NCBI RefSeq assembly: GCF_003015185.1 | Contig: NZ_CP027860.1 | Location: 248,001 to 312,000, forward strand | Length of the DNA stretch: 64,000 nucleotides | Direction: 5' to 3' | From: Ahniella affigens | GTDB lineage: Bacteria > Pseudomonadota > Gammaproteobacteria > Xanthomonadales > Ahniellaceae | Part shown: piece by piece, positions 40,152 to 47,284 of the stretch | Position numbering within the stretch: position 1 is the first letter of the stretch | Layout of the letters: every line of letters starts with the position of its first letter | Translations under genes and position numbers: made by a program | The notes under the pieces: model-generated | Databases searched by the model: none | What the model saw: the letters and a program-made list of their open reading frames with translations, nothing else | What the model was told of the DNA's origin: nothing

Positions 40152-41087
40152 ATGCAAGTAACTTACGTGAGTGAGATTTTCGATCTCGATTCCGTATTCA
40201 CGTGCTTGGACATCACGTCCAAACTTTGGGGGCGAGGTCTCGAATCAGACTGGGTATTCAGAGGGCATGAGAGTCATAGGTATCAGCTCCTGCCGTCGGC
40301 TTGGCGCGATCCGCCGGCAAGAGCAATTGCCGCGATCAAGAGACGAGATTGCGACAAAATTGAAGCTGGCGTGGCAAAGTTCATCAAACCAAGTGATTTC
40401 AGTATCTCGCGGAAGGCCGAGCTGTTTGCGCAAACTTACGCAGAAATTAAAGTCGTCACTGAGTTTATTCAGTTTGCCGATCGACTTGGGCTAAATCCAC
40501 AAACAGATAATCCAGCAACGCAGCAATCCGCTGAATTTTGGGCGATGCACTCCGTTCACGGAACTGGAGATGCGGTGTTTGGGAAGGACCAAGCGTTTGC
40601 TCAACACTACGGAATACCTACCCGCCTGTTGGACTGGACTCACGACCCGATGGTTGCGCTCTACTTTGCCGCAATTGGTGCATCAGAAGGAGAGGCGTTC
40701 TCTGTTTTCGCGCTTAACTCTGCCTTGCTGCGCGGTAGAGGCGATGACTTCGCGGTTCAGCTTGTCGAGCCATTTCATGAGACAAACAGCTTCATGAGGG
40801 CTCAGAGCGGGCTCTTTACAAGTGACATGACTGGAAACAAGCACTATCTAGAACATGGGACGTGGCCTGCGCTTAACGCAACGCTGGAGACCTATATGGA
40901 AAACGCGCCCAACTTTGTCCTTGCTGAATTTCGAATTCAAGGGGGGCTTTCCGAAGCAATCCTAAAAAAACTCTGGAGAAAGCAGGTGTCGCGAGCCTTC
41001 TTGATGCCAACTCTACCGAACGCCCGGGACGATATCGTTAGGCGCTGGGAGTGGCAGGCAAGAGACGGCATGGACGGCACTCCATAG
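40152..41087 (+). CDS. FRG-domain protein, lower GC than neighbours
   Basis: A 311-residue soluble protein. The FRG signature is DWVFRGHES (residues 34-42). The second family hallmark is QHYGIPTRLLDWTHDPMVAL, with the conserved His, Arg, Asp and Trp. FRG proteins occur sporadically, often near phage or defence genes; the biochemical role is not settled. GGGAG precedes the ATG by six bases. Base composition is near 50% GC, clearly below the ~60-65% around it, and codons such as AGA, ATA and AAA are frequent. Together with the repeats that follow, this suggests recent horizontal gain. Confidence 0.8.
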   Translation: MQVTYVSEIFDLDSVFTCLDITSKLWGRGLESDWVFRGHESHRYQLLPSAWRDPPARAIAAIKRRDCDKIEAGVAKFIKPSDFSISRKAELFAQTYAEIKVVTEFIQFADRLGLNPQTDNPATQQSAEFWAMHSVHGTGDAVFGKDQAFAQHYGIPTRLLDWTHDPMVALYFAAIGASEGEAFSVFALNSALLRGRGDDFAVQLVEPFHETNSFMRAQSGLFTSDMTGNKHYLEHGTWPALNATLETYMENAPNFVLAEFRIQGGLSEAILKKLWRKQVSRAFLMPTLPNARDDIVRRWEWQARDGMDGTP

Positions 41088-41094
41088 TCCGGTA

Positions 41095-41290
41095 GCCCGT
41101 AGGGGGCAATAAGCGAAGCGCATTGCGCCGCAAGGCTGGTGCGCGCGAGGAGTTAAGGCGAACTGCGGCAAATCCTCTCGCATCATTGGTTCAACGACGC
41201 TCATGGTTGCCGCGAATGGGAGAAACATTCGGGCTCGCGCGTCGCAGCGTCGCAAGTTTGGTTCGGGGCTGAAGCCCCTCCTACAACGTC
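41095..41290. repeat. ~190-bp composite repeat, copy 1
   Basis: It begins CGTAGGGGGCAATAAGCGAA near 41098, continues GCGCATTGCGCCGCAAGG, and ends in a REP hairpin (rc GTAGGAGGGGCTTCAGCCCC) at 41262-41286. A diverged copy with the same order of parts lies at 42113-42302. The two bracket the gene at 41402-42010 as direct repeats. Confidence 0.7.
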
Positions 41291-41319
41291 GCGCTATTCG
41301 TTACTGATCGCGGGATTGA

Positions 41320-41342
41320 TTCGGGGCTGTAGTCGCTCCCAA
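41320..41342. repeat. Single imperfect REP hairpin
   Basis: TTCGGGGCTGTAGTCGCTCC is an inverted, imperfect relative of the GTAG-headed REP hairpins. It lies downstream of the minus-strand gene's stop codon. Confidence 0.55.
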
Positions 41343-41401
41343 CCGCTGACGCGGCGGTGATTTCTGCCGTTTCGAAGCAACGAACGCCTAAAGTGGCTGC
41401 A

Positions 41402-42010
41402 CTAGGGTCCCCATCGATTCTCATGCGACCGCTCCTTCTTTGGGAGATAGCCGTGTTGTTCCAAGAATTTCTTGATCTCATCGCCCTGAATCACGATCAG
41501 GACGACCACCAAAATGAGTACGCCAAGTAGAATCACGAACCAATCTTTAAAGCTACGACGCGTCAATGTGCCATGGTGTTCGACACTGACTTCGATCCAC
41601 GCGACGGATGAGGGGTCCTTGATAAAGAGTTCCTCGCGCCACTCCTTGCCAGCGGGCAATGGCTCCTTGCGCCAATAGGTGTCAAATTCCAGAATGCGGC
41701 CCGAAGCGTCAAACGCCTCCGCGGTCATCGAGACTTCGGGCAACGGCTGCTTCCCCGTATTGCGCACCGTTACCAGCACACTATGGCAGAGCGCGCCATC
41801 TTGCGCTTCCGCTTCGGTCTCCAACGCCTCATCGTCCTCTGACTCATGGACCCGATCTGCCGGTTGGTAGTCGTCGTCATCTTCCGTGGTCGCCTCGTCA
41901 TCGCCCAGATAGTCGGCGTCGCCTCCAGCAATACGATACTGCGCGTCAACGAACCGAATCCCCGCTGGCAGTGGTTTCTGGACACGAATTTCGGGATGCT
42001 TATGGGTCAT
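41402..42010 (-). CDS. Membrane-anchored FxLyD-like protein of unknown function (202 aa)
   Basis: A 202-residue protein. The N-terminal ~75 residues are very acidic (runs such as TEDDDDYQP and ESEDDEALE). Residues ~78-150 look like a small beta-sandwich (VLVTVRNTGKQPLPEVSMTA and FDASGRILEFD), resembling FxLyD-type domains. One membrane helix (DWFVILLGVLILVVVLIV) and a short charged tail follow. There is no signal peptide, so the sandwich probably faces the cytoplasm. The start at MTHKHPE is chosen because upstream sequence belongs to the repeat. A distant relative lies at 42425. Function unknown. Confidence 0.65.
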   Translation of the reverse strand: MTHKHPEIRVQKPLPAGIRFVDAQYRIAGGDADYLGDDEATTEDDDDYQPADRVHESEDDEALETEAEAQDGALCHSVLVTVRNTGKQPLPEVSMTAEAFDASGRILEFDTYWRKEPLPAGKEWREELFIKDPSSVAWIEVSVEHHGTLTRRSFKDWFVILLGVLILVVVLIVIQGDEIKKFLEQHGYLPKKERSHENRWGP

Positions 42011-42112
42011 GAAGTACAACACGATGGGTCGACGGAAGGTCGATTCTATAGCGGATGATGAGGCCCGCAGCATTGGCACAACGAAGCCTGCGCCATTCAC
42101 GCGAACGGGCAA

Positions 42113-42302
42113 GTCCGTAGGACGCAATAAGCAAAGCGCATTGCGCCGCAAGGATGGTGTGTGCAGGGGAGTCGGCATTACGTCAAGGCATTGGCCGCAA
42201 TTGATTCACCCGCGCACACGATTTTCGCGAAGGGGCGAAGCACTGGGGCGCGCGTGTTGCAGCATCGCAAGACTGGTTTGGGGCTGAAGCCCCTCCAACA
42301 AG
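42113..42302. repeat. ~190-bp composite repeat, copy 2
   Basis: Same order as copy 1: CCGTAGGACGCAATAAGCAA, GCGCATTGCGCCGCAAGG, a variable middle, then GTTGCAGCATCGCAAGACTG and a REP hairpin at 42278-42300. The match is direct and diverged, strongest at the two ends. Confidence 0.7.
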
Positions 42303-42316
42303 GTGGGCGGATTGTT

Positions 42317-42398
42317 GTAGGAGCGACTTTAGTCGCGAACCATTCTGGCCACAGGCGGGCACTGTTGCGAGATTGATTCGGCGCTGAAGCCCTACCAC
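42317..42398. repeat. REP pair in head-to-head arrangement
   Basis: GTAGGAGCGACTTTAGTCGC at 42317-42336 is a canonical GTAG-type REP hairpin. An imperfect inverted partner (TTCGGCGCTGAAGCCCTACC) lies at 42378-42397. The spacing and opposite orientation resemble a REP doublet. Confidence 0.65.
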
Positions 42399-42424
42399 AA
42401 GTTACCGGTAGCGCTTCTTGGTGA

Positions 42425-42802
42425 TCAGGACAGAAAGTACTGCAGCAGGCCAAACACCAGAGCAGCCGCCGCCATGATCAGTTCCAATTCAATGCTGCGG
42501 TCGCGATGGGCCTCAATCGAGATCTGCGCACCCCGGATGGCTTTGTTGTTGGGAACGCGAAATACGATCTGACGGACGTCGCCAGCATCCAGGTGATCAT
42601 CATCTTTTTGGCGATCGGTTGCGATGGGCGTGCCTTCCGAATCCAAGTAGGTGATCGAGACGGTCACCGGTCGGAGCGTCTTGGTGCTGCGGTTTTTGAG
42701 CTTGAATGCCACGCGGCGCTTGCTCGGCATGTGTGGCGGCCACGCCCAGACGCTGGCGGGCAGATTCGGCGCAAAGCGAATTCGGTGGGGTGTCAGGCTC
42801 AT
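42425..42802 (-). CDS. Tail-anchored FxLyD-like protein of unknown function (125 aa)
   Basis: A 125-residue protein. The body is a short beta-sandwich (AFKLKNRSTKTLRPVTVSIT, YLDSEGTPI, IVFRVP) and the last ~18 residues are a hydrophobic tail (LIMAAAALVFGLLQYFLS) that would anchor it to the membrane. The layout mirrors the larger protein at 41402: an Asn-rich strand, LxxVxVxxxxxDxxG, then a C-terminal helix. I think they are distant paralogues. No signal peptide. Function unknown. Confidence 0.6.
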   Translation of the reverse strand: MSLTPHRIRFAPNLPASVWAWPPHMPSKRRVAFKLKNRSTKTLRPVTVSITYLDSEGTPIATDRQKDDDHLDAGDVRQIVFRVPNNKAIRGAQISIEAHRDRSIELELIMAAAALVFGLLQYFLS

Positions 42803-43209
42803 CGTGTGGGCCGGCAGTCAATGCGCATCAGTGTAATGCCCCGGATGCCTGAAACGTATGGCAGGTGCCGATGGCGACCGAAATCCACGCAGAGCGGGGC
42901 GGGTGTAGAAACTACGATACCGCTTGGGTCACGTGTCGAGCGCGGCGTGACTCCAAACGACCAGCATCGACTCGTTCAAGCCGTCCCGCTCGTATCCATC
43001 CGGAGTCGCCGTAGGCGAAGATGTTCAGCGTCGTCGGGGAAGTCCGTAACGCGTACCCATGCCGACGAAGCGGGCGACACGAAAACGCCACGCGATGACC
43101 AGCGTTGTTCCGGATGAGTCCGTCCTCAATCAGACGAAGTCACGTGCGGCGAATTGCCGGCGTCAGCCGCAACGCAAATCGCGGTAAGCTCCAGGCTTGG
43201 AGGACGACC
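42803..43209. promoter_or_regulatory. 407-bp intergenic region between divergent genes
   Basis: No convincing gene. It separates the tail-anchored protein from the divergent hydroxylase and must carry both promoters. I saw no clear boxes or operators. Confidence 0.3.
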
Positions 43210-43935
43210 ATGCGCACTCACGATGTGGAAGCGTTCCGTTCGCGTTACCGTTCCGAAATTTGGCCGCACTACAGCGCCTGGCTGCACGGTGGCTTTGTGC
43301 TCACGTACGGAATCGCGGTGATCGCCGCGTTCGCGCTGCACATGGCAGCGCTAAAGTCCTGGGAATGGCTCGCACTGCCACTCGGTCTGGTGATCTTCAA
43401 CATCGGCGAATACGTCATTCACCGCTGGTGGGGGCATCACAAGCGACTGATCGGCGGTTTGTTCTACAAGCGCCACACCGGCGACCACCATAGTTTTTTC
43501 GTCGCGGGGCGGATGAGCTTCGATGGGGCGCAGGATTGGCGGGTGATTCTATTTCCGGCTTGGCTGATTGTGCTGTTCAGCGTATTCGTTTGCGTGCCAG
43601 CATGGTGGCTCGGTACCCAGGTGTTCAGTCCTGAATTCGGTGCGCTGCTCGGCGCGACCTTGATGGTCGGCTACCTGATGTACGAGTTCTTTCACGCGTG
43701 CCAGCACCTGCCGCGCCAGCATTGGTTGCTGAAACTGCCTTGGCTCAAGCACATGGCGTACCTGCATGAGCTCCATCATCGGCGCGATTTCATGCAGCAG
43801 TACAATTTCAATCTCGTGTTGCCACTGACGGATTGGCTCGTTGGCAGCCTGCGGTGGGCGCCGCCCGAGGCCCTGGACGAACCAGCTGCGGCCGCGGTTG
43901 TTGGCAACGAGCGGGGATCACTCGAAAACGGTTGA
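43210..43935 (+). CDS. Fatty acid hydroxylase / sterol desaturase superfamily protein
   Basis: A 241-residue membrane protein with about four helices and the di-iron histidine boxes HRWWGHH, HTGDHH, HACQH and HELHH. These match the integral-membrane hydroxylase superfamily, which uses O2 to hydroxylate or desaturate lipids or carotenoids. GGAGG lies eight bases before the ATG. The substrate is not evident, and it stands alone. Confidence 0.82.
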   Translation: MRTHDVEAFRSRYRSEIWPHYSAWLHGGFVLTYGIAVIAAFALHMAALKSWEWLALPLGLVIFNIGEYVIHRWWGHHKRLIGGLFYKRHTGDHHSFFVAGRMSFDGAQDWRVILFPAWLIVLFSVFVCVPAWWLGTQVFSPEFGALLGATLMVGYLMYEFFHACQHLPRQHWLLKLPWLKHMAYLHELHHRRDFMQQYNFNLVLPLTDWLVGSLRWAPPEALDEPAAAAVVGNERGSLENG

Positions 43936-44285
43936 AACCGCCTTCTCCAAGCGCCTATTCGGTCATGGCGTTCGGGTCGGCATTCGCGTTGGCCAAACCT
44001 GGCTTGGTCATCACGGCGCGATGAGCGCGCCCAGCTTGAGTTTTGGCTTGGTTCTGGACTTCCCTTGAGACATCGCGCCGTGCTGGTTCAGGCTCTGGTC
44101 GGCATTTCCGACTGTGAATCGATGTAAACTGGTGCGTATCACGATGCAGTTCGATCGATGCACCCCAGACCGGCAATGTGCCCATCTAATGGTGCGTCGG
44201 CCCAGAGCCGAAAACGGTACTGAGCTTGGTGCGTTTTGGGGCCGGTCGGCAACGTCACCAACTTTGCCAGAATGCTAAGGCGGCG
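43936..44285. promoter_or_regulatory. 350-bp intergenic region upstream of the CadC-like regulator
   Basis: No gene seen. It probably holds the promoter of the regulator. No repeat was recognised and I could not assign boxes. Confidence 0.3.
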
Positions 44286-46571
44286 ATGAACGCGCAAGAA
44301 TCACCGGAAGTCGGAGCAATCGAAACGAGTTCGACGCTTTCACGTTGGATCATCGGCGATTGGACGGTCACGCCCGATAATGGCGAAATGCAGCGTGGCA
44401 CCGAACCGCCGACGCATGTTGCCCCGAAACACTTGGCCGTGCTGTGTCTGTTGGCTGAGCATGCGGGCGAATGTGTCAGCCGGCAGGACATCATCGATTC
44501 GGTCTGGACGCGCAACTTTGTCCAGGATGAGGTGTTGACCCGTATCGTTGCTGACTTGCGCAAGCTGCTTGGCAATAGCAGCGACGGTGATGCCTATATC
44601 GCAACGGTACCTAAGCGTGGGTATCGGTTGGTTGCGCCGGTTCGGCAAGTGCGGGTGAGCCGCGCGGTGCGCGCCGAGATCGGCACGGGCGACGGTGACG
44701 CCGTCAATTCAACCAATGGACGTGCCAATCACGGTCGCGAGTCGATCTTGCCGCCGCACCAAGCCGAGGTTCCGGGGGCCGAATCAACCAACGACACATT
44801 GACGATGCCGGCAGCCGTTGCGGCCGATGCTGCGCCGGCGCGCGGGCATCGTTGGCGGCCTGTTTTGGCCGGGTTGTCTGGGTTGGCTCTGATCTCGGCG
44901 GGTGCTTGGCTCGCGCATACGTTGACACGTGTGTCAGAAAACCCGAGTACGCCATGGAGTGACCGATTGCGCGAAGCCCTGCCCGCAGTCGCAGGGTCTG
45001 AATCCGAGTTGATGCCGCGGTGGATCGACGACGGACATGCCTTTGTCTATGTCGAAATTCCGGCAAGCAGCGATCGCTCGCGGGTGATGCGTTTTGACCT
45101 GGACCGGCGCGAAAAGACCGTGCTGATTGATGCGGGCCAGCGCGAGGCCTGTCCGATGATGTCCCCGAACGGCAAGCATCTCATCTGGACGCGGCTGCTC
45201 GATTCCGACTGCAGCATCATGCTGAAACTGTTGCCCGATGGCCCCGTCACCCGGCTTGCCGCCTGTGATGGCCAGGCGATGCCGAGTTGTCCGAGCTTTG
45301 GCGCAAATGCTGAGGACATCCTGTTCACGGCACCTGCCGAGATCCCCGGGCAACCCGGTCGGTTGTCGCGTCAGAACCTGCTCACTGGCAAGCGGACCGA
45401 CGTCCTGCCGGCCGGCTTTGAGCCTGGCTGGGAGCAGCGATCACCGAGGCTTGCGCCTGATGGCCGCCGCTTGGCTTTTGAATTGAGTCAGCAGTCGGCA
45501 TTGAGTCGGATCATGGTGCAGTCAGCTGACGGTCACATCACCCAAGTCTTGGCGGGCGCGCATGATCACCATGGATTCGCCTGGTCTCCGGATGGGGCTG
45601 CGCTATTGATCTCCTCCAACGCATTGAAATTTCCCGGCTTGTTGCAAGTCGGCATTGACCCCGTAACCGAACCGAAACTGCTCGGGTCGCGTGGCGCGCG
45701 GCGGCCGGACATTGCGCCGTCCGGGGCCGTGCTGTTCGAGCAACATCAATATCAAATCAACCTTTGGGCCATGCAGCCCGGTGATGCGGCGCCGTCGCGT
45801 CTAACCGATAGCCAGTACCACGATGCGCTGCCGAAGGTGTCGCCGGATGGTGAGTGGCTATTGTTCAGCTCCAACCGCAGCGGCTTGGAAGCCGTGTGGC
45901 TGATCGAGCGCAAAACAGCGCAGTTGCATGCGGTGTCGCTACCGGCTGACCAGCGATGGCTCCGGCCTGCCTGGTCACTGGCGCCAAGGCAACTCACGGC
46001 GACGCGTTACATGCATGGTGAATACGAGGCCTGTGGACTGAATTGGGTCCAGGCCGAGCCCGATTGTCCGGCGTCAATGCACGGCGTCGTGCAGTCGCAG
46101 GAGCTGTTGCCGGGCCAATTTGTATTGGAGCGCGAGCAAGACGGCAAACACCATCTGGCGTGGCTGGGCACCGATCGCGTCGAACAGCCGATTGCATCCA
46201 ATGTCGGTCGCTGGCGTGGCTCGGGTCAGCGTGTCGTCTACGCCGATGATCAAGGTGGTCTGCATCTCTCGACACTCGCTGCCAACGGGGACGCGCAGCA
46301 TCAGCCGATTGCGGGCATCGCGCCCAGTGCGGATCGGCTGTTCAGCCTACATGGCGATCAACTGTGCTGGCTTGATGAGACCGCTGAATCGGCACGCCTC
46401 TATTGCCGCGACCTGGATGGCCCCGGTGCCGATACGCTGCGGTTTCCCGAGTTGCCCATTGGGATTCGCGATTTTGACGTGTCGCCCAATGCCGACTGGC
46501 TCGTATTCGAACGCACGGTACGCGTACAGGTCGACCTCTTTGCCGCGCGAAGCGGCGATTCGACGCCCTAA
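44286..46571 (+). CDS. CadC/ToxR-like membrane transcriptional regulator with TolB-type beta-propeller
   Basis: A 761-residue protein. Residues ~20-115 form a winged-helix DNA-binding domain (HLAVLCLLAEHAGECVSRQD, DEVLTRIVADLRKLLG, ATVPKRGYRL) as in CadC/ToxR. A single membrane helix follows near residue 215 (LAGLSGLALISAGAWLA). The periplasmic ~530 residues are repeated PD40/WD40-like blades (SPDGEWLLFSSNRSG, APDGRRLAFELSQ, SPNADWLVFE). It would sense something outside and bind DNA at the membrane. The start is MNAQESPEV; the upstream extension lacks support. No obvious target gene is adjacent. Confidence 0.82.
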   Translation: MNAQESPEVGAIETSSTLSRWIIGDWTVTPDNGEMQRGTEPPTHVAPKHLAVLCLLAEHAGECVSRQDIIDSVWTRNFVQDEVLTRIVADLRKLLGNSSDGDAYIATVPKRGYRLVAPVRQVRVSRAVRAEIGTGDGDAVNSTNGRANHGRESILPPHQAEVPGAESTNDTLTMPAAVAADAAPARGHRWRPVLAGLSGLALISAGAWLAHTLTRVSENPSTPWSDRLREALPAVAGSESELMPRWIDDGHAFVYVEIPASSDRSRVMRFDLDRREKTVLIDAGQREACPMMSPNGKHLIWTRLLDSDCSIMLKLLPDGPVTRLAACDGQAMPSCPSFGANAEDILFTAPAEIPGQPGRLSRQNLLTGKRTDVLPAGFEPGWEQRSPRLAPDGRRLAFELSQQSALSRIMVQSADGHITQVLAGAHDHHGFAWSPDGAALLISSNALKFPGLLQVGIDPVTEPKLLGSRGARRPDIAPSGAVLFEQHQYQINLWAMQPGDAAPSRLTDSQYHDALPKVSPDGEWLLFSSNRSGLEAVWLIERKTAQLHAVSLPADQRWLRPAWSLAPRQLTATRYMHGEYEACGLNWVQAEPDCPASMHGVVQSQELLPGQFVLEREQDGKHHLAWLGTDRVEQPIASNVGRWRGSGQRVVYADDQGGLHLSTLAANGDAQHQPIAGIAPSADRLFSLHGDQLCWLDETAESARLYCRDLDGPGADTLRFPELPIGIRDFDVSPNADWLVFERTVRVQVDLFAARSGDSTP

Positions 46572-46704
46572 CCGCGAGATCACGGGTCATGCCAGGCGTT
46601 GCGGTTCGCCGGCCACGGATTCGGGCGGCAGCGAACCAATTTTAATTGTGCCGCGATACGTTGATGGGGATGCCGAGCCAAAATGCTCGCTTAGAGTCAG
46701 AAAC

Positions 46705-46808
46705 GTGCGTGCATGATGCGGGACCGCTGAGTCCGGTCCCTGGCTCTCGCCAGGGTGTTCGCTTTGCCGGACTCAGGGTGACGCTGAATGCGCTCGTCTG
46801 GCAAAGCG
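46705..46808. terminator. Nested and alternative hairpins between convergent genes
   Basis: A 10-bp outer stem (CTGAGTCCGG at 46727-46736 with CCGGACTCAG at 46767-46776) encloses an inner hairpin CCCTGG/CCAGGG (46738-46755). CGCTTTGCC (46760-46768) can instead pair with GGCAAAGCG (46800-46808). It lies between the regulator and the 135-aa gene and is probably a two-sided terminator. Confidence 0.45.
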
Positions 46809-46812
46809 CTCG

Positions 46813-47220
46813 TTAGGGCGTTGGCGCCTGCACGCTGACGAATTTCAGTGGGGTATTGGCGCCCGGGCTCGTGACCAGGTTCAGGAAGTCGGGAAACGTT
46901 TCGCAAGTCAGGCCGTCGGCTGCGGTGAACACCAACTGCACCTGCGCCCGCGACAGCAATGCGGCGGTGAGATCGCGATGATGCCCCTCGCAGATCGGCA
47001 TGACCGCATTTGTACCAGGCGTGATCAGATCACAGATGGCGATCAGTCTGGATGGCGTGGCGCCCACCTTGTAGCCGATGAACACCTTGCCGACATTTGA
47101 TCGAACCTGGACGCGATCCAAGGTGCCCGTGCAGTTCAAATCGACTGCCTGCGCGGTGTGGGTCAGCACGATGCCGGCCAGGGCCAGCAGGGCATTGCTC
47201 AACATCGTTGTTGCTTTCAT
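46813..47220 (-). CDS. Small secreted protein of unknown function (135 aa)
   Basis: A 135-residue exported protein with a signal peptide ending near HTAQA. The mature part starts VDLNCTGTLDRVQVRSN and has four cysteines, consistent with two disulfides. Beta-rich; no family recognised. AAGGAG lies nine bases before the ATG. It is the last gene after the RHS and 1860-aa genes, separated from the latter by 64 bp, so it is probably in the same transcript. Confidence 0.7.
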   Translation of the reverse strand: MKATTMLSNALLALAGIVLTHTAQAVDLNCTGTLDRVQVRSNVGKVFIGYKVGATPSRLIAICDLITPGTNAVMPICEGHHRDLTAALLSRAQVQLVFTAADGLTCETFPDFLNLVTSPGANTPLKFVSVQAPTP

Positions 47221-47284
47221 TGCTTCTCTCCTTTGAGATTGTCATGTAGTGCGCCGCGGCGGGATTGCCGCGGCGCAAGGTGCA

